Positions 37,940 through 49,900 of a stretch of 64,000 nt of DNA are shown piece after piece. The notes under the pieces are model-generated. The model was not told where the DNA came from. It ran no database searches and was given only the letters and a program-made list of their open reading frames with translations. This stretch comes from Azolla caroliniana (taxonomy: Eukaryota; Polypodiophyta). Numbering within the stretch: the stretch's first letter is position 1; each line of letters begins with the position of its first letter. The stretch lies in assembly GCA_043228905.1 (NCBI GenBank), contig JBHGNT010000001.1, positions 25,296,001 to 25,360,000 on the forward strand, read 5' to 3'. The position numbers were made by a program, and so were the translations under genes.

Positions 37940-40243
37940 TTAGCGCTTTCCACCACCACCACCAAGTTTTGGGCCTTTGGGCATTGCAGCCTTACCAGCT
38001 GCACCTTTGGGAGCACCACCCTTGGACGATTTAGCCATAACCTCTGCTTTCTTTGCTTTCTTCTCATCCTTTGTCTTCTTGATACGTTCCTTGATTTCTC
38101 TGCGAACATGGAAAAGATATCTCACATCAAGGTAAATCATAGACTCCGAAGAAATTCAGGAACTGAACTTATAGGTTGGTTAAGCCAGCATTACCTCAAT
38201 GCTGCCTCACGAGCTGCAGCACGTACCTCCGTCTTCTCTGCCCGTTTCTTCTGGATTACCTCAAGAGAAGCACCCACAATGGATCGTGAGTACGGCTTGC
38301 TTGTAACCCTTCTCTTCTTCTTAACTGCTTCTGCATGGATATCCTGCAAAGACATCAAGAGAATGAAGATTGATTTTGTAATCTTGTATTAGCACAGGAA
38401 AAAGCAATTACCTTTTTGTGTTGCTTGCGGTAGAGTGCAGTCCAAGTAAGCTTTGCAGGTCTCAATCTATTGTGGAAATACCTTTTACATTTCGAATTAA
38501 GAAACAAAAACACCTGAAAAACAGAAGGTTATTGTTAACCGTGATGGGCGACAATGTGAAAGTACATGCAAAAATCTAAAGTAAGTTACAAGTAGTATAC
38601 CAAATCTGTACTTATACTGTTATATAGCACTTATATAAACTGCATATTTAAAGATGTAAACCCAAACATCCCCGTGCACCAGAGATATATCTCCATAATG
38701 TATTACGACATCAGAAATTCTAATTATTAAAAGTCTGCTCAGTCTTGAAATATTCAAATACATACAATACCAAAAAGCTTCCGTGAATTCCTGGTACAAG
38801 AACTTATACACTATATTAACCCATTATGGCTAATTCAGCAAGCTTGAAGCCTGACAATAAAGTATTTAGTGGATTTCCCCATATTTGGGGATTCGGGAAA
38901 GAGAAGTAAAATATTCAAACCAAATCATTTGCATAAATGATTAAAGGTAGCCACATTAAAATCACTACATTCCACATCTGGGGTCACAATTCAACGTGCA
39001 TAGGTGATCATCATAATGTTGTATCCTGTATCACAAAGAAGATCATGGTGCATCTATTCTTTTCTCTTCATATGCATTACTAACCCTAAACATGCACTAT
39101 TTGGTATCACAAAAAGAACTCTTTGATGAAATAACGAGCATCAACATGTCTTGGTACCTATATGGCTCATTCAGAAAGGAAGCAGAAGAAGGGAAGAATT
39201 ATAGATTATCATGTAGAGATTCCCATTGAAAAGCATGAATCACTTGACACAAAGTGGATCGCAAAATTCTCCTACCTTTCAACAATCATTAACACACCAC
39301 ATCCATAGACATATGCCATCCTGCATGACACAAATAGCTTGAACCGAGAATGGATAAGTTGGCAATAGCTTTAAACTATTATATAGAGGTAAGAAAGTTC
39401 ATTGTTGCAATTATCTGAGAGAGAACAGAAACATATCAGCATAACTAACATTGCAAGTACATGACATCTCTCCCCTACTCGTTTCCATCATCCATTTAAT
39501 GAGCATTTGAGAACTCTACATCATGACAGACCAAACAAAATTTCGATTTTCCGTATATAATACACTCCAGGTGATCGATATGAGGTGCATATCGATTATT
39601 CAAAATAGAGGTTCCACAAGAGGGATTCCTATAGGGAAGGGATGTCAAGGCAGGAGATCCTAATTGCATACCTTTCAACGTCACATGAGAAGCATGTAGT
39701 CACAGAAGACAAACCTGTGAGTCACTCCTCACAAAGCGTATGCCTCTTCCGGGGTAAATCTTCGAACCACTGAAACGGCAAATCTCAGTCCTGCGAACAC
39801 AAATAGAGCGAGCGAGAGAGAGAGAGAAACAGTTGAGTATGAGCACATAAACAAATGGATGCAGGAATTGGGGAGTGATAATCTGGCCTTAAAAAATCTT
39901 TGTTATCACGTTCTTGTCACGAAGATGACATGTGCAGCAACTACATGCAAATACGAACACACAGAACGGCTAGAGTTTATCGTATGCTCCGAATTATTAA
40001 TGAACTACTAGAATACTGATGATGATAATGGAGTATGGTGATGCTGCAGATATCGAACAAACTGCCCTGCAAGGTTTGCTAACAATTAAGCAAAAGCATG
40101 AAATGATGGATTCGATGCATTGCTAAACTCTCTCGATTTTGGCCTTAGAAGACGTTAATATATCTTTCTTTCTTTCTTTCTATCTATCTATCTATCTATC
40201 TCTATCTCTCTTTCTGCCTCCCTTCAACTTACTTGAGCACCAT
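37940..40243 (-). CDS. RPL24: 60S ribosomal protein L24 (eL24)
   Basis: Large-subunit ribosomal protein eL24. Exons, in gene order: 40243-40233, 39790-39715, 38513-38412, 38343-38195, 38099-37940. They total 498 nt, or 165 residues, matching the plant protein (about 164). The first coding exon is only 11 nt (MVL plus two bases of Lys), ending at donor GTAAGT. The protein then reads [72 protein letters not shown] and [18 protein letters not shown], ending in the Lys/Gly/Ala-rich tail KLGGGGGKR. Cys and basic residues of the L24e domain are kept. The ATG was chosen because it is the only upstream start that gives MVLK in phase with exon 2. A transposon is inserted 268 bp upstream. Confidence 0.93.
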
Positions 40244-40334
40244 AACGAATCACCACGCAGCAGGGGAGAGAGGAAATTCAGAAAGAGAGGTCTGGAGTCG
40301 CTTTGGCAGACAGGAGAGGAGAGGCCTACAGACA

Positions 40335-40380
<46 letters not shown>
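40159..40380. repeat. Microsatellites around RPL24 exon 1
   Basis: A (TTTC)n(TATC)n block at 40159-40212 lies in intron 1. A pure (GA)n run at 40339-40380 lies about 100 bp upstream of the ATG and is a CT tract in the sense strand, like the pyrimidine leaders of ribosomal-protein genes. Confidence 0.85.
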
Positions 40381-40384
<4 letters not shown>

Positions 40385-40510
40385 ATGGAATAACAATAGA
40401 AAGGTGAGAAATTTGGTTTCGAACCCAAGACATAGGCAGTGGAGTGGTAGTAGTGAAAGAACTTACGACCACAGGGTAATCTATGTGTGAAGTGGAGGAG
40501 GGTCTGTGGG

Positions 40511-40743
40511 CCTGGTCACTATTTGATACAGAAACATTAAATAGTGAGAGCCCGTGAATCTAGGGCTTGGACGGCCCTAAAGTCGTCTAGGGAATCCTAG
40601 ACGATCAGGGCCATCCAATATTGTTTCTCTAAATAAAAAGGAAAATAAAAAATAAAAAATAAAAAAATAAAAAATGCTATAGGAGAGAGAAAACGTTTGG
40701 GGGGGAATTTTTGAACATGTTGCTCTCTGTCTGTGTCTCGCGT

Positions 40744-40746
<3 letters not shown>
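40511..40746 (+). repeat. Left terminal inverted repeat of MULE
   Basis: It pairs with 43965-44200. It has a conserved outer ~150 bp, then an A-rich stretch (aaataaaaaataaaaaat), then gagagaaaac...gggggggaatttttg, and leads into CT-rich sequence with (CT)n at 40747-40776. Confidence 0.8.
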
Positions 40747-40780
<34 letters not shown>

Positions 40781-40916
40781 TTCTCTGTCTCTGTGTTTCT
40801 CTGCGTGTTGCGTGCTCCATCTCTGTTTCTGTGTGCTCCCTCTTTGTTCCTCTCTCTCTCTCTCTCGCTGTGCATACTTCCATCGTGGGCGTGCATACTT
40901 CCATCGGTAAGAAATT

Positions 40917-41270
40917 AGGTATTTTTCTGTTATTGTTTCCATTTTGGGCATGTTTGGGGTGTTTTGAATGAAGAGGTAGCAACGAACACTAGAGATTGAA
41001 ATATAGAAATTGATCACATGTTCATGATCTAATGATTTCTTGTAACATTTAGCATTAAGCTTTGATTTTGCGTTCTCCTTTCTCGTCTTTTTAGGTATTT
41101 TTTCTGTTATTCTTTCTATTTTGGTCATGTTTGGGGTGTTTTGAATGAAGAGGTAGCAATGGACACTAGAGATTGAAATATAGAAATTGATCGCATGTTC
41201 ATGATCTAATGATTTCTTGAAACATTTAGCATTAAGCTTTGATTTTGTGTTCTCCTTTCTCGTCTTTGTC
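40917..41270 (+). repeat. ~177-bp tandem duplication inside MULE
   Basis: Copies at 40917-41092 and 41093-41270 both run from taggtatttt.tctgttatt to ttctcctttctcgtcttt and differ at only a few sites. Confidence 0.85.
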
Positions 41271-41468
41271 TTCACATTCTTTTGAGGTTGATTGGTTACA
41301 AGGAAAGAGTTATAACCATATTCTTCATCTTTCCTCCATTGATATGGTGATAAGATACGGTTATATCGAATGTGTTATTTATAATGTAATATTGGTTTGA
41401 TGTTTTTCCCCCCTTGTTTGTAATTGTAGGGTTAAATCAACCAAGGTGTTTGGGGCCATGATGAGTCT

Positions 41469-42122
41469 ATGTTTGCAACTATTTCTCTTGTTAAGGAGAC
41501 TTTGAGCAAATTTGAAGAGGCTCAACATTCTATCACTAAATCTAATGCTAATGTCACTAAGGAAAGAATGCTTACATTCTGTCATCAATTGATGTCTGTT
41601 ATTTCCCCTTCGATGCTAGATCTGCCTCAAAATGGGAGTATAGGCAATTTGCAACAAAATGGAAAGGAGAACCCCTTTGATAATTTGCCCATTGTTAGCT
41701 CTATAGTATCGTTTGAAGATATCGGAGTAGCTCCTATCAATAAGGATAAGGGTACAAGAAGGAATGGTTGGGGCATACAAGGATGTCGAAAGAGGGTTCG
41801 TCTACCAAGACGTACCAAGATTCGATGTATGCATTGTAATTCTTTGGTGCTAATATTGGGTAAAAACCAAACATCACATTGCAATCATTGTGATAGCATG
41901 TTGCCCTTAAATCATAATCATAGTGATATCTTGATTGCTATGAAAACTTTGAAGGGCCAACGTGTATTGATTTATGATGAGGTAGACTCCATAACAATTG
42001 CTACAATTGTGAATGTTCATTACCCAGATGTTGTGGGAGAACGATGGTTCACAATAATCAATAGCGATGGAGTATCTGTCACTAATATTTATGCTTCAAA
42101 AGTTAGAATTCTTGCAACATAG
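41469..42122 (+). CDS. MULE cargo protein, zinc ribbon, unknown family
   Basis: A 217-residue open frame that I do not recognise. Residues 1-60 look helical (LVKETLSKFEEAQHSITKSN). After a Asn/Gln/Gly linker comes a basic segment (CRKRVRLPRRTKIR). A zinc ribbon of form CX2C-X14-CX2C follows near residues 119-140 (CMHC ... CNHC). The C-terminal ~55 residues (KGQRVLIYDEVDSITIATIV, then GERWFTIINSDGVS, then NIYASKVRIL) look like a small beta-barrel, Tudor-like in pattern only. A good acceptor (ttgtaattgtag) lies at 41429. The 3' side has a plausible UTR intron (gccag|gtttga near 42175 to tttttgtag near 42270), which suggests a transcribed gene. It could be a captured host gene fragment or a transposon accessory protein. 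No MURA-type transposase motif was seen. Confidence 0.6.
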   Translation: MFATISLVKETLSKFEEAQHSITKSNANVTKERMLTFCHQLMSVISPSMLDLPQNGSIGNLQQNGKENPFDNLPIVSSIVSFEDIGVAPINKDKGTRRNGWGIQGCRKRVRLPRRTKIRCMHCNSLVLILGKNQTSHCNHCDSMLPLNHNHSDILIAMKTLKGQRVLIYDEVDSITIATIVNVHYPDVVGERWFTIINSDGVSVTNIYASKVRILAT

Positions 42123-42627
42123 ATTTGTTGTTTGAACAGATTTGTTCAAACTTTGGTGTAATTCAGTTTTGCCAGGTTTGATTCTCATTCCTAAATCCAT
42201 GTTTAAACTCATTCCTATATTCAAATTTGTGAATTGTTGATTGGTGACTTTGTTTGGTGCTTTTTGTAGGGTCCATGGACATGAGAAGAGGTTGATGCCT
42301 TTTTGCATCTAATGTGGTCGAGATTCTTCTCATCTGATATTTGACTAAGCTATGAACTTTTGTTCACGATAATAAATAGTGTTAGAACATTGTATCTTCA
42401 CTTTACCACATCTGTAAAAGTTATACTCAAACAATATATCTTTTTTGAATATATGATTCTTGTGGAAACGTGTGTTCCATTTGATTATGTATGTGCCTTA
42501 ATTGATTGTGGTATTTTTCAAAAAAGTCTAATAAAAAGTGTTGAATTAACAAGAGTGAAATTTGAACTGTGGGAAATTTGAATTAACAAGAGTGAAATGC
42601 ATCCGGAGTGTGAGATGGTGTACATTG

Positions 42628-42953
42628 TTTTGTAATATAGACCTATGATTTTGGGGAAATCTCAGATGCTTTTACAGTATGTATGATTGAGCATTGATAA
42701 ATGAATGAAGTGGGAATTTTTCTATGCACAATCTATTTTAAGCTTGATAAAGGCATCAAAAGTATGTGAGCTATATAGATTTGTTGAACACTTTTTGTAG
42801 AGCTAATATTGATCATATGTATAATTCTTATGAGTCAATGTGCCATTGTTTTGTAATATAAACCTATGATTTTGGGGAGATCTCAGATGCTTGTATTGGT
42901 ATGTACGATTGAGCATTGATAAATTTGTTGAAGTGTGAATTTTTCTATCGCAT
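42628..42953 (+). repeat. Pair of ~100-bp direct repeats in MULE
   Basis: The block at 42628-42725 (ttttgtaatatagacctatg, then gattttgggga.atctcaga, then gattgagcattgataaat) recurs at 42847-42953 with about 85-90% match. A (GT)n microsatellite follows at 42978-43007. Confidence 0.8.
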
Positions 42954-42975
42954 CTTCTAATGTAGAATATCTTGC

Positions 42976-43007
<32 letters not shown>

Positions 43008-43589
43008 CTTATATCCTTTGCCATTTGACGATTGATCCCATGGCCTAAACCAAGATCAATGCATCTCCAACTAATTTTTCCCTCTAAAGCCACCTTCCAC
43101 AATCTTAACATGAATAAGAATGCAAAAGATATGGAAGATTATGTACATTTCCTAAATGAGCTGCATTCTAAATGACTATATTCCACTGTATAGTGTAAAT
43201 AGGTATCAAAGTTTGCTATAGTGTAAACTTTAGCTCCCTTACTGTTCTCCTTTATAGTGTGCATATTTGAAGATATGATAACAGATTATGTGTGAGTAAA
43301 ATCCAAAATGGAGAGAATATGCTAAAATTCCATAGTTTTTTAAACCATTCACTTGCTTCTGTGTCCAAAATGGAAAAAACGTGTATGACAAAACTCTCAA
43401 ATACTGTTTGCTCTCATTTAGAGCAAAGACTGTTGGAAAATCAAAATACAAAATCAAAATATAAAAAATCAAAATAATAAAACAAAGTCAGTGTCTCCAT
43501 ATACAAAAACAAAATAATAAAACAAGGTTAGCAATTGGAATAGATCATATGTTGAAACCACTAACTTCTATTTCAAACTTCAAGATTAG

Positions 43590-43690
43590 AACTACAACAA
43601 AACGTTATAACTCAACATAACGTTTTATTGTAGTTGAGTGATAACTTTTTGTTGTAGTCATCACTTAACTACAATAAAACATAATGTTGA
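43590..43690. repeat. Nested palindromes in MULE
   Basis: Three overlapping arms based on actacaa.aaaacgttat and its complement lie at 43590-43616, 43633-43659 and 43660-43690. They can form two alternative hairpins. Confidence 0.65.
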
Positions 43691-44200
43691 AACACAAACA
43701 AGAGAGGAAGAACATGGATGAGAGGGGGAGAGAAAAAGAAACAAGAGGAAATATAGGAGAGGGGGGCAGAGAAAGAGAAACAAGAGGAAGTAGATGAAAG
43801 GGGGAGAGAAACAAAAACAAGGGAGGAAGCTCACAGAGGTGAGGGAGAAAGAAACAGAAACAAGTGAGGGTGAGAGAGAGAGAGAGAGAGAGAAACAAGA
43901 GAGCAAGCACACAGAAGTGAGGGGGAGAGAAAGAGAAACAAGAGGGGGGAGAAAGAAACCGATTCAAATTTCCCCCAAAAAGGGGTTTTCTCTCTCTTTT
44001 TCTTTTTCTTTTCCTTGTTTTTTTATTTTAGTTTTTCTTTTTTATTTTTCAATTTTACTTTTCAGTTTTTTAGTATATGTAAATATAATTATCTGGACGG
44101 CCCTGATTATCTGACATTCCCCAAATCACTTGAGGACCGTCTAAGCCCTAGATTCACGGGCTCTCACCATTTAATGTTTCTGTATCAAATAGTGACGAGC
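43665..44200 (-). repeat. Right TIR of MULE with purine minisatellite
   Basis: The outer ~235 bp (43965-44200) is the inverted copy of the left end. Inward of it, 43700-43960 is an imperfect repeat of gagagaaagagaaacaagag-type units, which mirrors the CT-rich interior of the left end. Confidence 0.75.
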
Positions 44201-44210
44201 GGTCTGTGGG

Positions 44211-45550
44211 CGTTGATCTGCCTTCTCATCCAACGCTCCATGTTCTCGTCGAATCTAGATTAGAAGGGACAAAGCCTTGGACAGTTTCCCCACACGTCCA
44301 ATGTTGGTGACATGACGGGATTGCAAAGGCGTGTTTTCATGGGCGAAGTGGCCATTTCGAAGCCTTTTTGCGGATGTTGTGTTTGCCGCCATGCATGCAT
44401 GAATTGATCACTGCATTGCCCATTGTCCCGAGTCACTTAGCTCTCTCTAGTGAGCCGATACACACTTTGCACTACCCACGTCTTCCCCCCTTAGGGCCAT
44501 AGCAATCCTTCAGGGCACAAAAGACAACGTAACTATTTTGGATTGTTAGGAAGTGAGCGGAATCAGTGCATTCAACTTCTAATCACATGCAAGTGGATTT
44601 GGGAACAAGTATTTGCGGCTACAACACCCTCTGAATAATTTCTACAAAGTAAATAAGGGATGCATGTTGAATGAAGTGCGAACACAGTTGTGTCGAATAT
44701 GAAAAGGCATTTAGGAGGAGGTATACACATGCACTTGTGAGGAGACATAAGAAATATGGTTTGAGGATCGACCAAGTGCCAACCAAAGGTACTCCACCGA
44801 AATGTTATGGCAACTCATCAACAACCTTTGATGATCTTTGAGCCATGTTGGGTGCTAGATCAATTTTCTATAAGCAATTTTACTTTAACTTGTCTTGGTC
44901 ATATATTTTATATTAGATGTTCAAATTAAGCATGCAAGTACTCAAAATGACCGCCTCAACTTGTTGTTTTAGAGAGTTTGTGAGGGGAGAGTTAGGAGCA
45001 GGAACATGATGCATCATGATGCAAGGAGGGCCTTGGGGGTTGAGTGTCACATCAAACATTAGCAAGGCTTCCTAGAGAGGGCGACCATTACGATTGTAAT
45101 CGTCTAAACCTAATGCGGGGCCAATGATTGGCGATCCCCCATATACATAATGGGCCAGGTTGTCTCGATCGGAGGCGAAACGTGGGAGGGGGCATCAACA
45201 TGGAGAGGGAGCTGGATGGATGGGCTGCTTGCCTGCCCTCCCTCCTTGGACTGGTGAATGTTGTTGGCAACACCCACCAAACCAAACCACGCAAACCAAG
45301 AGTGAATGATGTATGGACATATAGCATCTCAAGTTCAACTATATGTATGTTATGGACAATGGACATGTGCCCATCATAAACATACACACATACATTATTA
45401 CATACATAGACACCAACATACATACATACATGCACACACACATATACATACATACATACATACACACATGTCACACACATACATACATACATATTTGGCT
45501 GTGGTGGGCATGTCTGTCTCTGTCTCGCAGCTGTAGCTGTAGCTGCAGCC
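44211..45550. other. Intergenic upstream of SRR1
   Basis: No exon was recognised. A (CATA)n microsatellite occupies about 45378-45495, ending roughly 55 bp before the SRR1 start codon, so it probably lies in its promoter or leader. gctgtagctgtagctgcagcc directly precedes the ATG. Confidence 0.5.
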
Positions 45551-46953
45551 ATGGCCGAAGACACGACCTGGACTGTAGTGGTGCATAAGCGCAGAGCGAG
45601 ACACCCCGCCCCACCATCGCTTCCTCCTCCTCCTTCTGGACCATCCGTCCGTGGCACCGCGCCTCTGCTTCCTTGTTCGTCGCACACGCCATTGAAGGAG
45701 ACAGATTCCTGCTCCCCGGAGGAGACCGTGGAGGCGGAGAAATTGATCCTGAGAAAATTGAGGAGATCCATGGAGCGCGTTCAGAAATCAGAGTTCTTTG
45801 AGAGATTCCTGGAGCAGCTGCAAAACCCTTCTTCTGTGGGTATCGCTCACGTGCTTTCCCACTCGAACGAAGGTATGGCGACATCTTTTCATCGATATTC
45901 ATTGATCACCTGAAGGACTGGGAATATATATAACCCCTGCGGAATGTAACAGAAGGCAACATAGATCTTGCTGTCAGTATGGAAAAAACAGCAATTGGAG
46001 TGGTTGTGACGAAGGATCCGTATTGCACGGGGCAAGAAGGGCTGGCGAATTCACCATCAAAGGCAGCAGCAGCAGAAGTAGTAGTAGAAGACAACAATAC
46101 ACGCACATCATCAACAGGGGCAGAAGTAGTAGTAGAAGACAATAACTCATCCACATCATCAACAGGGGCAGAAGTAGTAGTAGAAGACAATAACTCATCC
46201 ACATCATCAAAGGGGGATGATTCAGAAGGACTAGACAAGAGCTCCCCTTCTTTGCCCTGCCAAGGGGAAAGAGAAAAGACGCCAACAACATTCTTATCAT
46301 CGAAGGCGCTCAATGAGAAGGGCTCCTCCTCACTTCTATCATCAGAGGGGGAAGGAGAAATGTCATCATCCAACGGGGTGATTGGAGATGGGAACCTGTG
46401 GCCACAAGATGGTGGGGTTGTGGTCCAAGGGAGTCACATGGATAAGGAATCCAAGGCGCAAATCGTGGTGTATGGTGTTGGTAGCATTGCTGAGTCAGAG
46501 ATATCCAGGTGCCAATTTGCTCTTGTTGTGCTACTTAAACAGATGTTCTCTTGGGTTGGACGCGTTGAAGTGTACGATCCTGTGCTGTCACCATCTGAGT
46601 GCAGAGTCATGGAGAGCATGGGTTGCCTGACGCTTGCCACTAACGAGGAGGGGCGGCGAACAATCTGCAGGCCTACAATTTTCTACATGCCTCACTGTGA
46701 AGATTGGTTGTATAATAATGTTTTAGAAGCCAATTGGATGCCTCAGAAGTTGAATCAACTGGTGGTTCTAGGAAATAGCTTCCGCAGTTATCATGAAGCA
46801 TGGTCGTCTTTTCAGGTATCCAGACTAAAAGCTCCCCCAACCTATGTGTTGGAATTCCATGAACTTGCTAAGGAAATCCCTCTTGAAGCCACATCTTCTT
46901 TCCAGCTTCCTGCATTTAACAACATGAGCTGGCATTTTATTTCAGCAACATGA
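45551..46953 (+). CDS. SRR1: SRR1-like protein (red light / circadian signalling)
   Basis: Homologue of SENSITIVITY TO RED LIGHT REDUCED 1, which acts in phytochrome B signalling and clock-regulated expression in Arabidopsis. Exon 1 is 45551-45872. The second exon starts at 45953 or, equally in phase, 45965, and runs to the TGA at 46951-46953, giving 440 or 436 residues. Exon 1 encodes MAEDTTWTVVVHKRR and a helical segment (LILRKLRRSMERVQKSEFFE). The SRR1 domain is at the C-terminus: IVVYGVGSIAESEISRCQFA, then VEVYDPVLSPSECRVMESMG, then TIFYMPHCEDWLYNNVLEAN, then LVVLGNSFRSY. Arabidopsis SRR1 is about 275 residues. Here an extra ~150-residue Ser/Glu/Val-rich linker holds three 16-residue repeats. 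No stop or frameshift was seen. Confidence 0.9.
46072..46215 (+). repeat. 48-bp coding minisatellite in SRR1
   Basis: Three tandem 48-bp units (gcagaagtagtagtagaaga...) each encode AEVVVEDNN followed by a Ser/Thr-rich TG-ending half. The period is a multiple of three, so copy-number changes would keep the frame. Confidence 0.9.
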
Positions 46954-49900
46954 CAAAAAGCTTGTTGTGTTCATCATGGTGGTGTTTTCGTGAGAATGAT
47001 ACAAACATTGTCCTCTGGGATCATCTGGATTCTCTTTTGTGAAGCCCGATGAATGAATGGCTAGTTTCTCTCTGAGACCTAACAAATTGAAAGTATAGAT
47101 TGACCTGCTCATAATCAGAATTTCGATAAAAGTCTCTATGTTGGTAATCCATTGCTTACCTGAATCATCAGACAATTGTATCATCTGGAAATTTTAGTTC
47201 ATTAGTAAATGCAAAAATCAGATGTGTTGTGAAACTATGCTATGTCATATGTTAACAATGAGTACCAATAACAACCGTTGGAGAAATGAATGATGGGCTG
47301 AAGCTTGCATTTCCATCTCTGGAGATTTGTAGATGAATGTGCATGTGCTGTTGTCATTTGGGGTGTATATAGAACGTTTTACTCCTTAGTACCACTTCAA
47401 GGGCTTTTCTGAACATCAACAAATTGCAAATTGGGGGAGATGTGTTTCGTGCTCTACCGCAGCCAATTTCTACAGTTTGAAAATATTGAAAGGACAATTA
47501 TAATTCATCAGTTTTTGTATGCAACCCTATAATGCAAGTAAGAGATGGTTTCATGTGGTATGGGCATGCAAAAGAGTTTGCATCGAAGTACACTGACATT
47601 TCTTTCTTTTCTAATAATGTTGGTGTTGCATGTTAGAAACCAGTAACATACAATTCTTATGTTTAGAAATGATGCAACTAGTCATTTGATCAAGAATAAG
47701 AATCTGGGTTATGTAGCTAGAAAGGTCTAAATGTTGAGGCAAAAGGAATCTGTCAATGCTTGTGCATAGAGGTTATGTTTTGTTAAGACATTGTTACTAA
47801 CTTACTTGAAGAGGAAGGGTTGAAAAACTCTTATTTGTGTATATCCTCTTGTTAGGGTTTGGTCTCGGTAGTCTCTTGATTCAGCCAAATGACACCATAC
47901 CATCTTTGGTGCTGATGGTATATCCAAGTGTCTCTAGATCAAAGACATATGGCCCTGGCACACAATATGTCAATCAAAATATGTTCAAATTTGAAGCATA
48001 TTCATAGAAAATGATCCAATTAACAACAATGTATATTAATCATTCACAAATCAAGATATTGGAATTATATTGTATCAATATATGTGAGGGGTAATAGAAT
48101 AGGAAAGCAGGGCATGAAAGCGAATTTACTCTTTTACATCAAATAGGAGGTTTCAAACGTCATTTTAAACAAACAAAAAAGAAGTAATAGGTTTATGAAG
48201 TAAAATATATCAACATGATGGTGTTGTGGTAAAAGCTTGCATTTTGCAACTTGAAGGTTGCGGGGTTCAAGGGGTTTGGTATTGTGTCCATGTCATTGTA
48301 TTATGGCGATGTGAAAATATGTTATTCAATCTTTTTTTTGAACAGCTTGACCCCACCTTATATGTTTCCATCACAATTACAATCTCGATCTTGATATATT
48401 CTCCTTCACATCAATTAGCAGCGTGTTTGAAAATGTGGAATAATTTATTAGAGACTCATTATATTGTAAGACATAGAATGCTCATTAATTGCAACCTATC
48501 AAGTCATCATGATTATATACCATGTACCACCCCCTCTTACTTAATATCATCCATCTAATCTGTCTCTCTTATATGTACATTGACCCCGGAACTAATTGAA
48601 TTCCCAAAGACCATAGAATCAATGAGTAGGGAGATGGATTCTCTAGCCTTATTCCCTTGAATTGAATGATAATTGGCCTTAAGAATGTAGTAATGTACAA
48701 AGGAGTATTCATGTTCCCTATGTTCTCATTTCAAGGCTTAATGGATATTCTGCCACCCTGCATACAACCTTCATACTCGATGGTTATTCGTGTTTCTGAG
48801 GGCCATGCCAACACAATTCACACTTATCGAAGATTCGTGAACCCCACATGTCTTTGCTTAGAAGTAAATTGTTCTGATCTTGCTTTGCTTCATCTCTCCA
48901 AATAAACACTTCTTCGTATGGAGATTGCTTTTCAAGAAGGTTCTAAGCAAAATCTTGGTTATGCTAGACATTCCCTTGCTTCCATGAATTGGCTTCAGGT
49001 CAAAATCATATTGCCTCATGTAAGTGTTTATACTTTGCCTAGTTGCTCTCAACGCATATGAACACCATCCCACATCAATTAGATGCACTTAGTCTTGTCA
49101 TTGCACAAATGCCCAACATGTTGTGGGCGATCTTGACCCTCAATCAAGCCAAGGTGACCGTGTTTTATGCACCAAGTTGTTTGATTTATAAAAAGAATAT
49201 ATCACGAAGGAGGCACAAACCAAGGGATAGATACTAAATGAAGAGATAACCATCGATAAGCTTTTAGACGTCAATGCGATACGAGTGATAAATGGAGAGT
49301 AAAGATACAAAGTTTACGTTCTCACATGCAATCAAATCAACACATACTTGTCCAATAGTTATTAGTGCATGGAAATGGATTTTACTTTCCAATTTCTAGG
49401 GCGGAAGGTAATTGATGACTGTTATCAATACATGTAAGCTCCTAGTCAATCGCAACATTGATATTGTTGCATGATGAAGATGTTTGAGGAGGAGAATATA
49501 TTTTTTCGGTGGAAGAAGCATGAGAGTGTGCATTTTCGATGGTTCCATATATGTCGGGTGAATAATTTAGAAACTCTCAAATGCTATTCTTAACAACGAT
49601 ACATAGAGAAGAAGTGAACATCGAGAATTGAAATTGGTGATGTCTCTTTATTTGTGTGCACGAGAGAGACAAAAGGACACCCACCCAATCCACTAGGAGC
49701 AACACTACCATATGTAGTAGTAGTAGTACCAATGATGGCTCCAAATTCCATGATACATATAGATTGATAGATATGGAGTTTCTTAGAGTTTGTTGTTGCT
49801 TGTTTCATTGACATCAATTGCAATTCCCAAAGTAAAAAGTGTATATTACACAAGCCATTTGGTCCTTCCTCCTCCACTTGTCTCGTTCATTACCCACACC

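Larger units (their letters stand above)
40511..44200. mobile_element. Mutator-like element with 10-bp TSD
   Basis: The perfect 10-bp direct repeat GGTCTGTGGG flanks it at 40501-40510 and 44201-44210. Inside, the ends are long terminal inverted repeats: GTCACTATTTGATACAGAAA begins four bases in on both sides, and similarity continues through agagcccgtgaatctagggc and the gatcagggcc.tcca block. Long TIRs with a 9-11-bp target duplication define MULEs. At 3690 bp it carries one clear gene (41469-42122) and no recognisable transposase, so it is probably non-autonomous. The perfect target duplication argues for a fairly young insertion. It sits in the promoter region of RPL24, a usual MULE preference. 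Confidence 0.88.

Noticed and set aside
40711-40971. Open frames in CT-rich DNA encoding Ser/Leu or Arg/Glu runs
   Set aside because: They are translations of microsatellite sequence in the MULE end, with no domain or splice support.
45306-45588. His/Thr/Tyr-rich open frames upstream of SRR1
   Set aside because: They translate the (CATA)n microsatellite.
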